Notes: a model not told the origin generated them from the letters alone. A stretch of 64,000 bases of DNA from Scytalidium lignicola (GCA_002812745.2 NCSJ02000216.1:1-64000), one strand, 5' to 3'; shown: positions 30,232-42,162, counted from the first letter of the stretch. A program made the numbers and translations.

Positions 30232-30525
30232 AATATTAAAAGATATTCAGGAAACTATTGACATTCAACTTACCGTTCTGATGAACTAGAACGTCATATT
30301 TATGAAGGTAGCCTAAGACCTCATCTTCCAGTAGAACTGTAAACTCATGCACTCTCGTTAGTTTCTCATCCTAGCCACCATCGATATGGTTAACATCTCA
30401 CAATAGATGAGGTGAATAAACTAGTCAGACCAACAGATGAATTCTTAAATTTATTGAAGAGTGGCTACTAAATCCAGGAATTCAGATATAGTCCTACCAA
30501 GGATTGGATTCACGTTTTTTTAACT
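30232..30525 (+). pseudogene. Sedolisin (tripeptidyl-peptidase, S53) prodomain relic
   Basis: In shifting plus-strand frames this stretch gives IQETIDIQLTVL, DELERHIYE, SHPSHHRYG-(stop)-HLTIDEVNKLVRPTDEF, EEWLLNPGIQI and YSPTKDWIH, the exact order seen in the activation domain of fungal sedolisins. At least three stops and several frameshifts break it, and the catalytic domain is missing downstream. Confidence 0.6.
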
Positions 30526-31131
30526 ATAACGAAAGTAGAATAGCTATTAAATACAAAATACTACACGTACATACATGATAATGGCTCTCACTTAGTCTGC
30601 ACTCCAAAGTGGTCTCTCTCATCTCATCTCTACGCTCACATCGATACCATTCAACCAACCACCTCATTCTTCCACATAAGTTATAATACTTTTTATCATA
30701 GTAAAGTCTGCACGAAAATAATAATGTACCCTAATTTTAATATTGATGAGATGATTAACTGGTTGTTTTGTCACTGCTTTTGGGCTCTTCCGAAGTGAGC
30801 GGTCTAGTAATAGGAAAATGTCAAGATTCATAACACTCCACAGACATTTTTGGGGACTGGAATATTTGCACAATGGTATATCTCTGAACTCAAGTTCACN
30901 TTTTTAAGGTGTCGACTTAACATATATGTAAATTAGACTGATAATTACGCTTTCTGGATTGATAGGTACCTGACTATTATACGTTTATAACAAGTCTTAT
31001 GAAGCTGTCGATGTGACTTGACAGGCTTGGTAGCACAGTTAAACCAGCGTGTTTCTATCATGAGCTGTCCAGAACCTTGAACATCATCCAACAAAACGGA
31101 CAGGACAACAACTCCAAGAAACCCAGAATAT
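30526..31131. other. Intergenic region
   Basis: No gene seen in about 600 bp. It may include the 3' UTR of the HET gene. Confidence 0.3.
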
Positions 31132-33234
31132 TCAACAGAATTCAATCCAGGTCGGAGTAGGCACCTGCTCTTTCTCAAAAAGCTCACCGTACATGACGCC
31201 GGGGACATACGCCTCGTCCACAAGCTTGTACAGATCTACACCGACTGGTCGAACAATGTAGGGAACATCCATACCTGGGAGAATAATGACATAATCCCCG
31301 GTTTGGATAGTATCTGGTCCTAACCCAATGTAGCCATCTGAAGTTTTGAAAGCCGATCGGCCAGGGTATACTGCTTTTACACTTAATGTATAGAACGTGT
31401 TTGTTGAAGCCAGCCAATAGACCTCTTCCCACGCCTCAACATTGTTATCCAAAAGGCTTAACAATCCTTCAGAAAAGGTACAAACATTGTTAAAACCTTC
31501 GCGAAACCCTTCTTCATAAGTATGCCGGAACTTTTGGGACACCTGGGGTTCTTTCTTAATGAGATCAAGAAAAAGCGAACGCATTAACCACAGAAGCTGG
31601 CTTTTGTTCTTATTATCCTGATCGTCATCATTTTTGTCCTGATATCCCGAGTTATCATCCTGGGAAATAACCAGGTCCGAAAGCTTTATATTTCTTTCAC
31701 CAGTAAAAAGGAGTATCAATTTTTGAAGAACAGACACTACAACCAGCCAGGCATTTATAGTCATCACATTGGTTTGCGGTAATTTCCGGAGAATTCGTGA
31801 ATTCTTTGCCCGGTTCATTATCAGCTGATGTTGATTTAGCTCATCGGCGCTCGTATCTAACCTTTGGTATTTGGTTACCCGGCCGAGTAATTGACATTGT
31901 AACTTCAAGATTCCCTGACCTGGAAAGCTAATTTCCGAAACAGCGAAAGGAGTGTGCCCGCATGCTTTGACAAGCCGCAGTGCATTGCTACCCTCAAACT
32001 CTCCAAAGTTGTACTTTCCACAGAAGCCCTTCATGAGTAGTGGAATGAGTACATTCACGGGCAGAGCTCGATAATGATGTGCAACCCAAGATGGACTACC
32101 AGAGGCCCAAGCACACCTATCAAGATCCAAAGGCGCAAATTGACGGTTATAACGAAGGCATCTGTTGCGTACAATATCCTCCAAGTGCTTCGGGAGAGAC
32201 CTAGAATAATTGATATTAATACTTAAATTATCGGTTGTTAAAGCAGATAGAGCGAAGACCCTGTCTTGAGGAATTGTTGCGGCCATAGCTCTGGAATCCT
32301 TCAGCAGCTCCACGATGTCCACAGCTTTGTCTGTATCTCTAACGAGTTTATCAACACAAGTAAATACTGGTGCTTCAAAGACAGATCCTCTAAATCCCAC
32401 CATCCAAGCACTTACTACATTGTCAAAAGGAAACACCGATAAAGAATTAACAAACCACGAGATCGCAAATAAAAAGTATAAAGGCTCTTTTCGTGTACCG
32501 CAAAGAATATAAGCATCGCGGGAAGTTGCAAGTTCTTGTAAAATCCACACCCTCTTCCAATAAGGGCGTGAGAAGAATGAATTCCACCATTCTACAGATA
32601 ACCGACGTTCAGAGTCCTCCCAGCCGATCTTATCCCAGAAATATGGAAGTCTTAATTGTGTACCACCATCACCACACTTGAAGATCGTGATCCAGACGAA
32701 CAGGAACTTGGCTGTGTAACGCCATGACTCTAACATCATCGCTGTTCTTAAATCGTTTGCACGGCCATTCATCTTTGCTTTTCGCAAGAAGTTGTTGATA
32801 AGAATTCGACCAACCCTAGATATTTCATCCATAATTTCTCCTGATGAATCCATTTCTGGACCAAGCCAAGCAAACACGGCAATAGCATCCCCGTATATCT
32901 TGTTCATCATGTGGACTTGGTACACCTTTTCAGCTTCATCCTGCTGGTTGATGCAAATTGCATCTATCCACAAAGAATCCACTTCTTGTTCGCTTTCTAT
33001 CTGTTGAAGAGCTTCACCGAGATTTTTGGTAACAAGTACCTGAGCGCCATCAACCACAATAGGCCACACAGGAGTTGGATTACCCCAGACATAAGAAAGG
33101 CAATGGTATCGAGGGCTCTCATCTTTGGAGACAATCTTTAAAGAAATCTCAAGTGGTGTTTTCTTGTTTTTGACGAAGTTGATAAGCCGTATCTCATTTC
33201 TTGACTGGTCAAGAGAGTTATATTGCAAAGGCAT
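31132..33234 (-). CDS. HET-domain protein, het-6-like
   Basis: A single exon of 700 residues. The HET domain (PF06985, about residues 38-190) shows YHCLSYVWGNP, SLWIDAICINQQDEAEK and VFAWLGPE; the RVWILQELATSR motif follows at about 240. Such proteins trigger cell death when unlike fungal individuals fuse. The C-terminal end (GLGPDTIQTGDYVIILPGMD, RPVGVDLYKLVDEAYVPG, VMYGELFE) is the tail of het-6-type proteins and reappears in the broken gene at 50.9-52.6 kb. A Lys/Asp-rich stretch near 520 looks like a flexible linker. No introns are needed. Confidence 0.85.
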   Translation of the reverse strand: MPLQYNSLDQSRNEIRLINFVKNKKTPLEISLKIVSKDESPRYHCLSYVWGNPTPVWPIVVDGAQVLVTKNLGEALQQIESEQEVDSLWIDAICINQQDEAEKVYQVHMMNKIYGDAIAVFAWLGPEMDSSGEIMDEISRVGRILINNFLRKAKMNGRANDLRTAMMLESWRYTAKFLFVWITIFKCGDGGTQLRLPYFWDKIGWEDSERRLSVEWWNSFFSRPYWKRVWILQELATSRDAYILCGTRKEPLYFLFAISWFVNSLSVFPFDNVVSAWMVGFRGSVFEAPVFTCVDKLVRDTDKAVDIVELLKDSRAMAATIPQDRVFALSALTTDNLSININYSRSLPKHLEDIVRNRCLRYNRQFAPLDLDRCAWASGSPSWVAHHYRALPVNVLIPLLMKGFCGKYNFGEFEGSNALRLVKACGHTPFAVSEISFPGQGILKLQCQLLGRVTKYQRLDTSADELNQHQLIMNRAKNSRILRKLPQTNVMTINAWLVVVSVLQKLILLFTGERNIKLSDLVISQDDNSGYQDKNDDDQDNKNKSQLLWLMRSLFLDLIKKEPQVSQKFRHTYEEGFREGFNNVCTFSEGLLSLLDNNVEAWEEVYWLASTNTFYTLSVKAVYPGRSAFKTSDGYIGLGPDTIQTGDYVIILPGMDVPYIVRPVGVDLYKLVDEAYVPGVMYGELFEKEQVPTPTWIEFC

Positions 33235-33375
33235 TGTAAATAGGATAAGCGTGAAGTAGAGAAATTTTGAGTTATGTGTAGTTATGAAAATGTCAAGAAA
33301 GTAAGGCTGAGGAGTTGAGGAGAATCATCCTGCCGCTTGAAACCACCAGTTAATCGTCGAGCCTCAGGCACGACA
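33235..33375. other. Short spacer / HET promoter
   Basis: About 140 bp separate the HET start from the transposon end, so the HET promoter must be short or lie within the transposon TIR. Confidence 0.35.
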
Positions 33376-33426
33376 GGCACGCGCATTGCCTGACTTTCGT
33401 CGCATTCGCTCCTGGTCGCAAAGCAA

Positions 33427-33699
33427 TGGTCGCTCAATTTTTGTATGGGAAAATTTCAAAAGTTGCAAAATTTCGGCAAGATGTATGTGAAGAACAGAGG
33501 AATATTACTCATAAATGTAACTTAACCATTACATATTACTTTAGTCGTTTTAATTTAAGTTATTTTTTGAATTGTACATTAAAAATGCTTGATTTTATGT
33601 TAATATATATAATAACTCAGTTTGATCTTTATATTAAAGAAAAAGGTACAATCTTTTATAATTTTCGAACGATTTTCTCATACAAAATTAGGCGACCAC
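33427..33699. mobile_element. Small MITE nested in the left TIR of the pogo-type element
   Basis: The intact right TIR reads GCAATACACG where the left copy reads GCAA, about 273 bp of extra DNA, then TACACG. The extra DNA has ~30-bp inverted ends (TGGTCGC(T/C)(C/T)AATTTTTGTATG type) and an AT-rich core without coding capacity. The right edge abuts TA; the left edge seems to have lost two or three bases. Comparison with the sister TIR gives the insertion point directly. Confidence 0.75.
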
Positions 33700-35590
33700 T
33701 ACACGTGATCCCGGCAACTTTCCCACTCCGTCAAATTTCCCACTTTTGGATTTAATAACACCACACTTCTAAATATTATAACTCAACAACTAAAGCTCTA
33801 TTTGAATTGAAATTGATAAATTAGCTATATTAAAGTATGTAGATTACAATGCACACTTTAAATATTAGATATTATGTAATGCTAAGGTATAATTGCCCCT
33901 CCAATGAAAATTGCCTTCATACCCCACCTATTCAACCACCATTACAGTACTCACTTAAGAAGCTTTTAATGTAGCTTTCCTATGTGTAGTAACTTTCTTA
34001 GCCTTCCTTTAAGTGGCCAGGAGCTGCCTTTTTAAGGCTTTCCGCATTTGATCCTCTTCTCTGACTTGTTTTTTGAGTAAAACTTCCTTAGCCTTTTGCT
34101 CCTTGACTAACTATTGCTCTAATTGCNTTTTTAACTTTCTCTACTTCTAATTACTTGTGTTTATTCTTTGCAACTAGCCTTTTTGTTATTATAGCTTCCT
34201 TATTTGCTTCTTCCTGTACTTCTTTTTAGGCTAGTAAAGCTTTAACTTTCAAGATTTCCTTTGTACTAAACTATTAAGCTTTACTTACTTATTCTTTACA
34301 AAGGTTAAGATGTTAAGAGTATACACTCTTCNTTTTTTTGCATTTTTAAAGCCTTGACTAAGCCTTTATTTAAGTGTTGAGCAATATTAAGCTTTGTTGA
34401 AAGTATATAATTAATGTTCATGATATATTATAGCTTAGTAGAGGAAAGACTATGCATATAAGACTTTTGCATATGTTGAATACCTTTACAAGTTGTAAGA
34501 GTCTTTAAGATTGTTTAGCTTGTTATAAGAGGTATATCTAGCTTTGAAAATACTTTTTTTAAGAATAGTAAAAGGTTTAATTAACTATATACTAATCTTT
34601 TCAAATGTTAAAGTAATATTCTCTACTATGAAACNTTTTTAGCCAAGAAGGCTAAAACATACTTTAAAACAGAGCTTTTAACATAGAAACCNTTTTTAAT
34701 TTTATCTTGTATTAACTTGTTTTGTTCTTCTGAATAAACTAAAGATAATAAAAGAAATAACTTAACATTTAAAGGTTATAGATGATAAGTGGTATAAAGT
34801 AGGAGAACTATTATAATTATCTTGTGATTATGCACAAAATTAATAAACCTTATGTTAATATGGCTAAAATGCTTATTAACAATAAGTAAATAATATTTCT
34901 TATTAACTTAAACTCTAATATAAAGCTTAAATACTTTCTTTAACCATTAGTAGCTCAAAGTATCATAACTTCACCTATTTGCTAAGAAAGTAAAAAATAC
35001 CTTATCTTTAAGTTTTAAGTTTTGTACTTAATTAGTTCAAAGGTCTTCTGATTTCCCTTGATATATAAGGCTTAGTAGAAGAGCTTTTCCAATTACTAAG
35101 ATGTATACTAATATAATAAGGAACTCTTTACTTCTATCTTATGCATTATAAACTCCATTAGCTTTAAGAGCTTGAATAAACATAATTCTTTTAAAAGATT
35201 TCATAAAACCTAATAAGAACCCCTTCTCATTAATATTGTATATATTTTCAGGCTTAATATAATGTTTTTCAATACTGAAGAATAATTATATAAGTTTTAG
35301 TTAATAATTAACATTAAGATTTATAATAATTTACAATATATAAAATATTACTTAATTAATTAATAGAAATACTTAAATATAAGCTTATATTCAGATTTGA
35401 CTTTATGGTAATCTATATTCTTCAAATAAATATTATTAATTTTCTCCTTGTAATACTTCACAAATTGCCCTACTTAATTCTTCTTTACAAGCCCTTGTAT
35501 AATCTCCTCTGCCATATTATGAACAATCTAACTAGTTGACAGTATTCCTCAGTCTATAAGATAATTGATATGCTTGATTAGAACCTTCTC

Positions 35591-35854
35591 TTAGGTGTTA
35601 TTAAGACATTGCCTATATGTAGACATAGCAGTCTCCATAAAGGTATATTGACCTCTATATCGCTTTGCAAGGGTTGTACGCCCAAGGCTATATTTTTTAA
35701 CTGTAGCACTAAAATTAGGCTTCTTTTGCGATTTCAAATCTATAATTACTTCTTGAATTGAAGCTTCGTTGACCTTCATATTGGTGGTTGAAGTGTGGTG
35801 GTCAGGGGTAAAAAAGTGGGAAAGTTGCCGGAGTGGGAAAGTTGCCGGGATCAC
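35591..35854 (-). pseudogene. Transposase N-terminal fragment (pogo, HTH_psq)
   Basis: From MKVNEASIQEVIIDLKSQ onward the frame reads FSATVKKYSLGRTTLAKRYR, the helix-turn-helix typical of pogo-family transposases, then stops after about 60 residues. The upstream codons in the same frame belong to the TIR. Everything downstream on the minus strand is degenerate. Confidence 0.7.
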
Positions 35855-35911
35855 GTGTATTGCTTTGCGACCAGGAGCGAATGCGACGAAAGTCAGGCAA
35901 TGCGCGTGCCT

Positions 35912-36295
35912 TAAACTTGTCAGGTGCTCAAGCTAGGGCTGTGTAGGTTCACAACCGTAGCGTGTTATCAAGTGTTGATATGTAAAAACTGCAAAAGTTA
36001 TTGTCAAGCCGTTTAGGAGGTAACTTAAAGCTATTACGAAAAGAGGTTTAGTTATATAAGAGAAAAGCTTTTTAAAAAGTAATAAAGCTAAAGTTACATC
36101 TATGTTCGATTATATACCTTATTCAATTTATATAGATTTAAAGCTTTGTAACAATCAAACTATTTTACTTATTGGTGACGTAGCTACTAGCCTTGATTAA
36201 GTGGCCTATTTAACATTCATTCACGCTGCGTAGCCAGGCCCTGACATAAAGAGTATCCTGATGGAATGATCGAGTCTCAGCCTTTACCCGGTCCA
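35912..36295. other. AT-rich intergenic region
   Basis: Nothing recognised between the transposon and the 3' end of the Dal5-type transporter. Confidence 0.3.
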
Positions 36296-37946
36296 TTACA
36301 ACACGTATCTAAAGTTTTCATTTTGCATGTCCGAAAGGTCTTCATCGATACTGTGTAGGCCTGTTTGTGTACCTGCCATTCTGTCGCGCTTCGCATTTTC
36401 TCTTCGAAGCATCACGTAAGTCACAGCAGCTATAACAACCACGCAACAGAGACAGATACAGCTCCCTACAAACCCCGAGTGATACTCTGGCCCAGGAGAG
36501 GCACCAAAAATTTCGGGACCGATGACATTTCCAACGCAATACCCAACAAAGGTAGTGGCACTGACCGTGGATTTCTCTAGTCTGGGTTAGCATTATTTCA
36601 TATACAACTTTATCATCATCATATTATACTTACTCGTGTGCCCAGCTACATTCGATGCAGCCACAGAGACAGCTAATCCACCTGCAGCAACCTGTACAGC
36701 CATGAGGAAGATGCCAGCAAACAAAAGGCCCCTATCATTTCGAGGGCCTACCCAGCAAATAATTGTCCCGGCAATTGAAATGAGCGCGCAAATCGTGATG
36801 GCAAAATATCGGACATTGTTCAATTTCCGCGAGGCATAACCTACAAGAAGGATGGCAAGAGCTGTGATTGCACCAATGGGGCAGGTTAAAGCCAAGGAAT
36901 CAAAATGGCTAAACCCGAAACCGTTGATGACAATGGTGCCAAAGGTGCCGATTGCACCTGAGGGGACTCCTGTGAGCAGAATGATTAATGTGCAGCTGTA
37001 AAGCTTAAAGTCACGGAAAGCCTCAAAAAATTGAGCCTTGTTAAAGGTATGACTGATCGTTCCAGCGTTGTTACGTTCTAGACGGCGAATGGCGATTTCT
37101 CTTTCAGCCTCGGTGAGGCCTTTGGTAGTCAAGGGACTGTCAGGAAGGGCGAAGAAGAGAACTACAGACCACAGAACCGTAACGGCGCCAAGGATCAAGA
37201 AGAGTGGTTTCCAAGGTGAGAGCGAACTGTGAATTTGGCCTAGTCCGTAATTGATCAGAGGTGAAATGGTTGTTGCAACGCCTACACAGCAATACCAAAG
37301 TCCGGTGCGTAGTACTTGCTCCTCACGAGTCCACCAAAAAGTTACGAGGACTGTGAATGCTGGAGCAACTGCAGACTCAAGGAAGCCTAGGAAGAAGCGA
37401 TTCAGCATGATTCCAGCATAGCTGTAACATCCCGCCGTGGTTAATAGAACCACACCCCACAGGAATACGGATAGAGAGAGGACTCGGGACGTCGAGAAGT
37501 GCTGTGACAGGTACATCATGGGATACGTTCCACACAAGTAGCCGATGTAGAACATCATTGATGCGTTGGAGTATTTTTGATTGTTCGTGATGGGAGTCCC
37601 GTCACTCTTGTGGCCGATGACGGTGGTCAGACCGAGATCTGAGTTGAAGCCGAACTGCGTCGCAGCACTCATAATGCCCTTGTCGTAGCTTTGCAGCGTA
37701 TAAGTTATCATCATAAGAGGAACGATCCTGTTGTTTTGTAATTAGCTTAAAAAGCCCTTTTTCTTTTACAGTGGTTCCAATTTCTTACCAAAAGTCAAGC
37801 TTGCGCACAAGCCGTTTTTCCTCTGCGGGATCGATGTCTCTGGCTCCATCCTTGGCCATACCCAGCTCATCATCAACCTTCTCAATCTCTTCGATCTTCT
37901 TCTTCTCTTGGGAGACTAGTCCCCCCTCAATATCATCGAGCTTCAT
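36296..37946 (-). CDS. MFS transporter of the anion:cation symporter (Dal5-like) family, three exons
   Basis: Exons 37789-37946, 36634-37727 and 36296-36576 join through GT-AG introns of 61 and 57 nt to give 510 residues. The N-terminal DPAEEKRLVRKLDFWIVPLM followed by TLQSYDKGIMSAATQFG is the hallmark of fungal allantoate/vitamin/organic-acid permeases. Further family features are MFYIGYLCGTYPMMYLSQ, RFFLGFLESAVAPAF, WWTREEQVLRTGLWY, ALPDSPLTTKGLTEAERE and FVGYCVGNVIGP, the last restored only after splicing intron 2. The substrate is unknown. It is divergent from the Zn2Cys6 factor, with 635 bp between starts, which may regulate it. Confidence 0.88.
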
Positions 37947-38581
37947 GATGGTGGTGGAAGAGAGGGGAGGGAGAAGGGAAGAGATAGAGGTTTGGCTGGT
38001 AATGCTGGAATGTCAAACTCACTGGCGGGGCATTGGACATCTGTATCTATATCTTTTTTGATTTCCTAGCGCCATCCACAGATAAAACGTCTATCCCTGC
38101 CGTCAGCCATGTAAGATCTTGGCGTGCGGTCATGAAGAACGATAATCCCCAGTGCCGGAGAAGCATCTCCCCAGTGCCTACATGAACATGAGCTCTGGAG
38201 AAGTCTGGGGGGGAAGGTTCTCGCGGCAACTGGTCGAAGAGCATTTTTCGTCTGGGGCAATTACACCCTAATTGCCGGAGAGATTGCCGATTTGGCCGCG
38301 GGCAAACTCTTTAGTAGTGCAGCGCACGAGTACGGTAATTTCGGCCAACTTGGATTGGATGATGAGCATCCATCTCTGTCTCTCCTCTTGGGGTCCGAAG
38401 ATTCCCAGATCTGCTAATTTTATTCTTCTTTGAGCGCAATCTGGAATCTGTGGGGGAAATTGCGGGGAACTGGAGAAAGGGAGTGAACCCTTGGCAACTT
38501 ATTGCAGGTATAAAGGCAGAGCGTGCTCCATCTTTTCTACCGCGGCAAACTCCTCCTTCTTCCTTTTTGCCGCTCGAATCC
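37947..38581. promoter_or_regulatory. Shared promoter region of Dal5-type transporter and Zn2Cys6 factor
   Basis: A 635-bp divergent interval. CGG/CCG triplets of the kind bound by Zn2Cys6 proteins occur (for example near 38153, 38274 and 38297), but no clear paired site is claimed. Confidence 0.35.
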
Positions 38582-41247
38582 ATGGCAGACGCCAGCGACC
38601 TTGTTCCCATTCGCAACTTAGAGTCAGGGCGTGACAGCACCAGTACGTGCAGAGGAACCTCACGTATCCGCTCACGAGTTGCATGCCGGTCATGCAATCA
38701 TCGGAAGGTGCGCTGCGATGTGACCAGAACCGGCATCCCATGCTCGAATTGCCTCCATGAGGTGGCAACGTGCGAGGTGTTACCACGCAAGAAACACCGG
38801 TAAGGACCAGTCAGGAATGCGTAGTCCAGTATCGTTTGAAGAAATCGCACTGATTCAGAATCCACTCCTTGAAGACCCCGTAGACCCCGAACTGTGTTGC
38901 AATCCTCGCAGCCCGCAACTAAAGATGGTCACGATGATGATCATGGCAAACAAGCGGGGCCATCGGAAGTAGCAGTATCAAGATCCGCTAGCCAGGACAA
39001 TCGAGTTGATAGCCAAAGCATTCATGATTCTCCAACCGACAGGAGGACACCATATGCTCGCCGTAATACTAGAGATTTGACCTCGTCGTTCGAGGGAGTT
39101 CCCATCGAACGGATACCATCATCCTCGAAGAATAACAGCCCGTCAACTTTCGGAGATGACCGGGGCAAAGATCCTTCTACTCCAATCGACGCTGAAGAAG
39201 TCTTACCGGATGATAGCTCTCTCTCTTATATTGGTATACTTCTTATGTCGAAAATACTTTAATCCAGGCTGACGACGACTAGGTGATCAGCGAGGTGCGC
39301 GCTTCTTTGTCTACAACTTATGTCATCCAAAAGCTCCTCAAGACGCAACGCCGTACTTATCTCCAAGGCCATCCCAAAACACTTGGAAGCCTTATGAGGT
39401 AGAATATCTTCGCCATCAAGGCGCCTTTGATACCCTCTCAAAAGATGTTTGCGATGATTTGATCCGTTGTTACTTCCATCATGTTCACTTTTTTCTGCCG
39501 GTAGTTGATGCGGCTTCTTTCTTGGTCGAGTATGCCAGTAATGGTCGCCAGAATATCGGTTTGTTGCTGTTCTGGAGCATGCTTCTGGCAGCTGCAAATG
39601 TTAGTCAACTGCCTTTTCCGTCGAAGAAACCCGCTGCTAACGTGCTCTATCAAAGTTCGCTGAACCAGATGTCTTGCAAAGGGCTGGATTCACATCCAGG
39701 AAAGCTATGAAGACTGCGATGTATGAACGTGCAAAGGTTAGTCAACTTCTCATTTATAGATATGACTGCTCAGAACTTCGCAGTGTCTTTATGATCTCGA
39801 CCACGGCACAGACAAGCTCATACTGATCCAATCAGTAATATTAATGGGTTTCTGGTATAGCGATCCACAGGAACACACTAGTGCTTCGTACTGGATTAAT
39901 ATCGCTATCACACTTGCTCAAACTCTCGGTCTCCATCGATGCACAACGTTGAATAACCGCAGTCAACGTCTTCCTGAGTCCCAGCAGCCCTTGATCCGCC
40001 GCATATGGTGGTCTTGCGTACTTAGAGATCGATGGCTATCACTAGCTAAGGGCCGGCCAATGCGAATCCACCAGGAGGACTGCGACATTCCCATGCCCGA
40101 AGCTGAAGATATACTCAGTAGTCTTAATACTATCCCAGTTCAAACAAGAGAAAAGTTTATTCCTTCAGACTCAGAAATGTTAGCAAAAATGTGGATCAAT
40201 CTTGTCGAAATCAGCGCTACTCTTGGAAGGATATTACGTATTCATTATCGTGTAAATGGCTCGAAACCGGCTCCAGAGGATATTAACAACTCCGCCAAAG
40301 AGTTACACTACTGCAGACCACTAGAGATACTCGGTGAGGATGCAAGCGACCTTCTACGCCTTCATTCATATCATGTTGAACTATATTATGAGTATGCATA
40401 CTCTATATGCTTCCCATGAACTGTTGGCTGACTTATGCCTTAGAGCTACTGTTGCTGTCCTCTATCGCCCATACGTCTTCAGCGAATCTTCAGTCTCATC
40501 CTTTGACGGACAAGAATCCTGGAAGAAAATAGCTCTAGACCAAGCGCGAGTGGCAGCTTCTAATACAAATGCCATTTTGGAGAAGATTATAGACCTCAAC
40601 TCTGTCCATCTCCTCAAACCTATGATGTAGTAGCACACCTTCTTTTTGTCCAAGACTAGGCTAATTTCCATGTTTTCTATTGCAGGATTACCACTTTCAT
40701 TCCGGCTATGCAAATACATCTCTTCGACTGCAAGTCCGCTATACCATTACGTCGTGGGCTCGGTAGTAATAAGCTCAATTTGTGCATGCTTGTTCTTTCG
40801 CAACTCCGCGACACATACTGGAGTGCTAGTGTCATATATCGACTATTCGCACGTGCCCAAAGCATCCTTGATAAGCCCAATCCATCCGTCTCTGTTCAAC
40901 CTGAGAAGCCGACCGATAGTTTCCATCGCGTGGGAGCTCATTCTAATACGGGAAGCCAAGATGTTGATACCGAACATCAGCAGCAGGATGAAGACACACA
41001 ACAGTCTATACGACCAATGACTGAATCTAACATTCTAATGGATGGACAAACGGCACCATTCTGGCTGAATGACTCTGAATCTCCATGTTTCAGCAGTGTT
41101 GATCAGCTGCTAAGTCCTGGATTCTCGATGTCTGAAAATGCATTTCAGTCTCTCTTCGCTGGTTTCGATAATGGTATACAAGGCGTTTATGACCAGATGA
41201 TGCCAGTATCAAGCGATATCCCACCAGACTTACTGTATAATGTTTGA
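38582..41247 (+). CDS. Zn2Cys6 fungal-specific transcription factor, seven exons
   Basis: Exons 38582-38799, 38884-39233, 39283-39599, 39656-39736, 39784-40391, 40444-40626 and 40686-41247; all introns are GT-AG (47-84 nt) and the frame closes to 772 residues. The DNA-binding cluster near residues 34-65 has C-x2-C-x6-C-x8-C-x2-C-x6-C spacing, followed by basic PRKKHR. A disordered Ser/Asp-rich linker leads to the fungal transcription-factor domain (PF04082): RCYFHHVHFFLPVVDAASF, LLFWSMLLAAANF, MGFWYSDPQ, QTLGLHR, RIWWSCVLRDRWLSLAKGRP. The overall style resembles cutinase transcription factor 1 beta proteins. The target is unknown, but the divergent Dal5-type transporter is the first candidate. 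Confidence 0.88.
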
Positions 41248-41921
41248 TTCGCCACTATTGAATCAGTGTTGAAACCCCTGGCATCTTTTAGTTGGATCGT
41301 TGGTGTTGGCATTACTAGACCAAATCAATTTCAAACCCAAATTATGTTAGGCCTCTCCAGATTCTAATGGCTGGTAATGCAGGTAAGGTGTAATACTTCT
41401 CTAACCAAGAACCAGTTCCATGGGATTATACATTATACTATTTTTTCGAGATCAGTTCCCTAGAATAAAGGCTAACAAATGCTCAAGTGATTGCTAGGTA
41501 ATAAATATATCTTGGCGGGGAACGCGTTTAACCTAGCTTGCGGGAATCTGATGCCTACTGATAAGATTTAGTCAAAACAGATAGGAGATTTCGGGGTAGT
41601 GAGAGTTAACATTCAGTTTCACGCATTTTCCCGGAATCATTACTCTATCTGATCGAGTCTTCTTGGATACCTGCAAGAACTCTTATGCCACGTCACAGTC
41701 AAGGTGTCCCTCTTCAGGGGACAATATGCCACAATCCTCGAAAGCGTAGTACTACAGAGAGAACAATATGTTATTCTGTACTAAAGAAAAGAGATCTAGC
41801 TACGCTTTAACAATTCCTTTAAGAATTGTTAGGAGTTGGGGTGCTTACGGCTAGTATGGAAGAGTCTCCATACCTATGCTGTACGGTAATCATACGACAA
41901 CTACATTGCTATACCTCAATG
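41248..41921. other. Intergenic region
   Basis: About 670 bp downstream of the transcription factor; no gene recognised. Confidence 0.3.
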
Positions 41922-41923
41922 TA

Positions 41924-42162
41924 CGGAAGGGGGTTTCACTAATGACTGGCGCACCCCTGGCAAGCGAGAATTTTTTGTCTTAATCAGGATATTATATGAT
42001 GCTACTTTAGCCTATTTATATAATCATTGTATGGCATGAGAACTCGAAAACAGTGTGATCTCTTGTTATTATTAAAGCAGCGTGAATTATGGTCCAAACC
42101 GCGTGAGTGATTGGCTCGTGCCTTACATGGGGTGCGCCAGTCATTATTGAAACCCCCTTCCG
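41924..42162. mobile_element. TA-flanked MITE, 239 bp
   Basis: Ends are inverted copies of about 38 bp (CGGAAGGGGGTTTCA, then ATGACTGGCGCACCCC in both), flanked by TA at 41922-41923 and 42163-42164. Non-coding interior. Probably derived from a Tc1/mariner or pogo element. Confidence 0.8.

Larger units (their letters stand above)
33375..35911 (-). mobile_element. Second decayed pogo-type DNA transposon
   Basis: Perfect inverted repeats of about 51 bp (33377-33427 and 35860-35910), starting GGCACGCGCATTGCCTGAC, extend to roughly 130 bp once a nested insertion in the left copy (33427-33699) is removed. A minus-strand transposase start remains near the right end (35591-35854), and the rest is AT-rich and stop-filled with several N at T runs. 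The right flank has TA, but no clean duplication is visible on the left. The element is inactive. Confidence 0.8.

Noticed and set aside
33426..33755. 109-codon plus-strand ORF
   Set aside because: It runs through the nested MITE and the TIR of the pogo element; the sequence is AT-driven and not protein-like.
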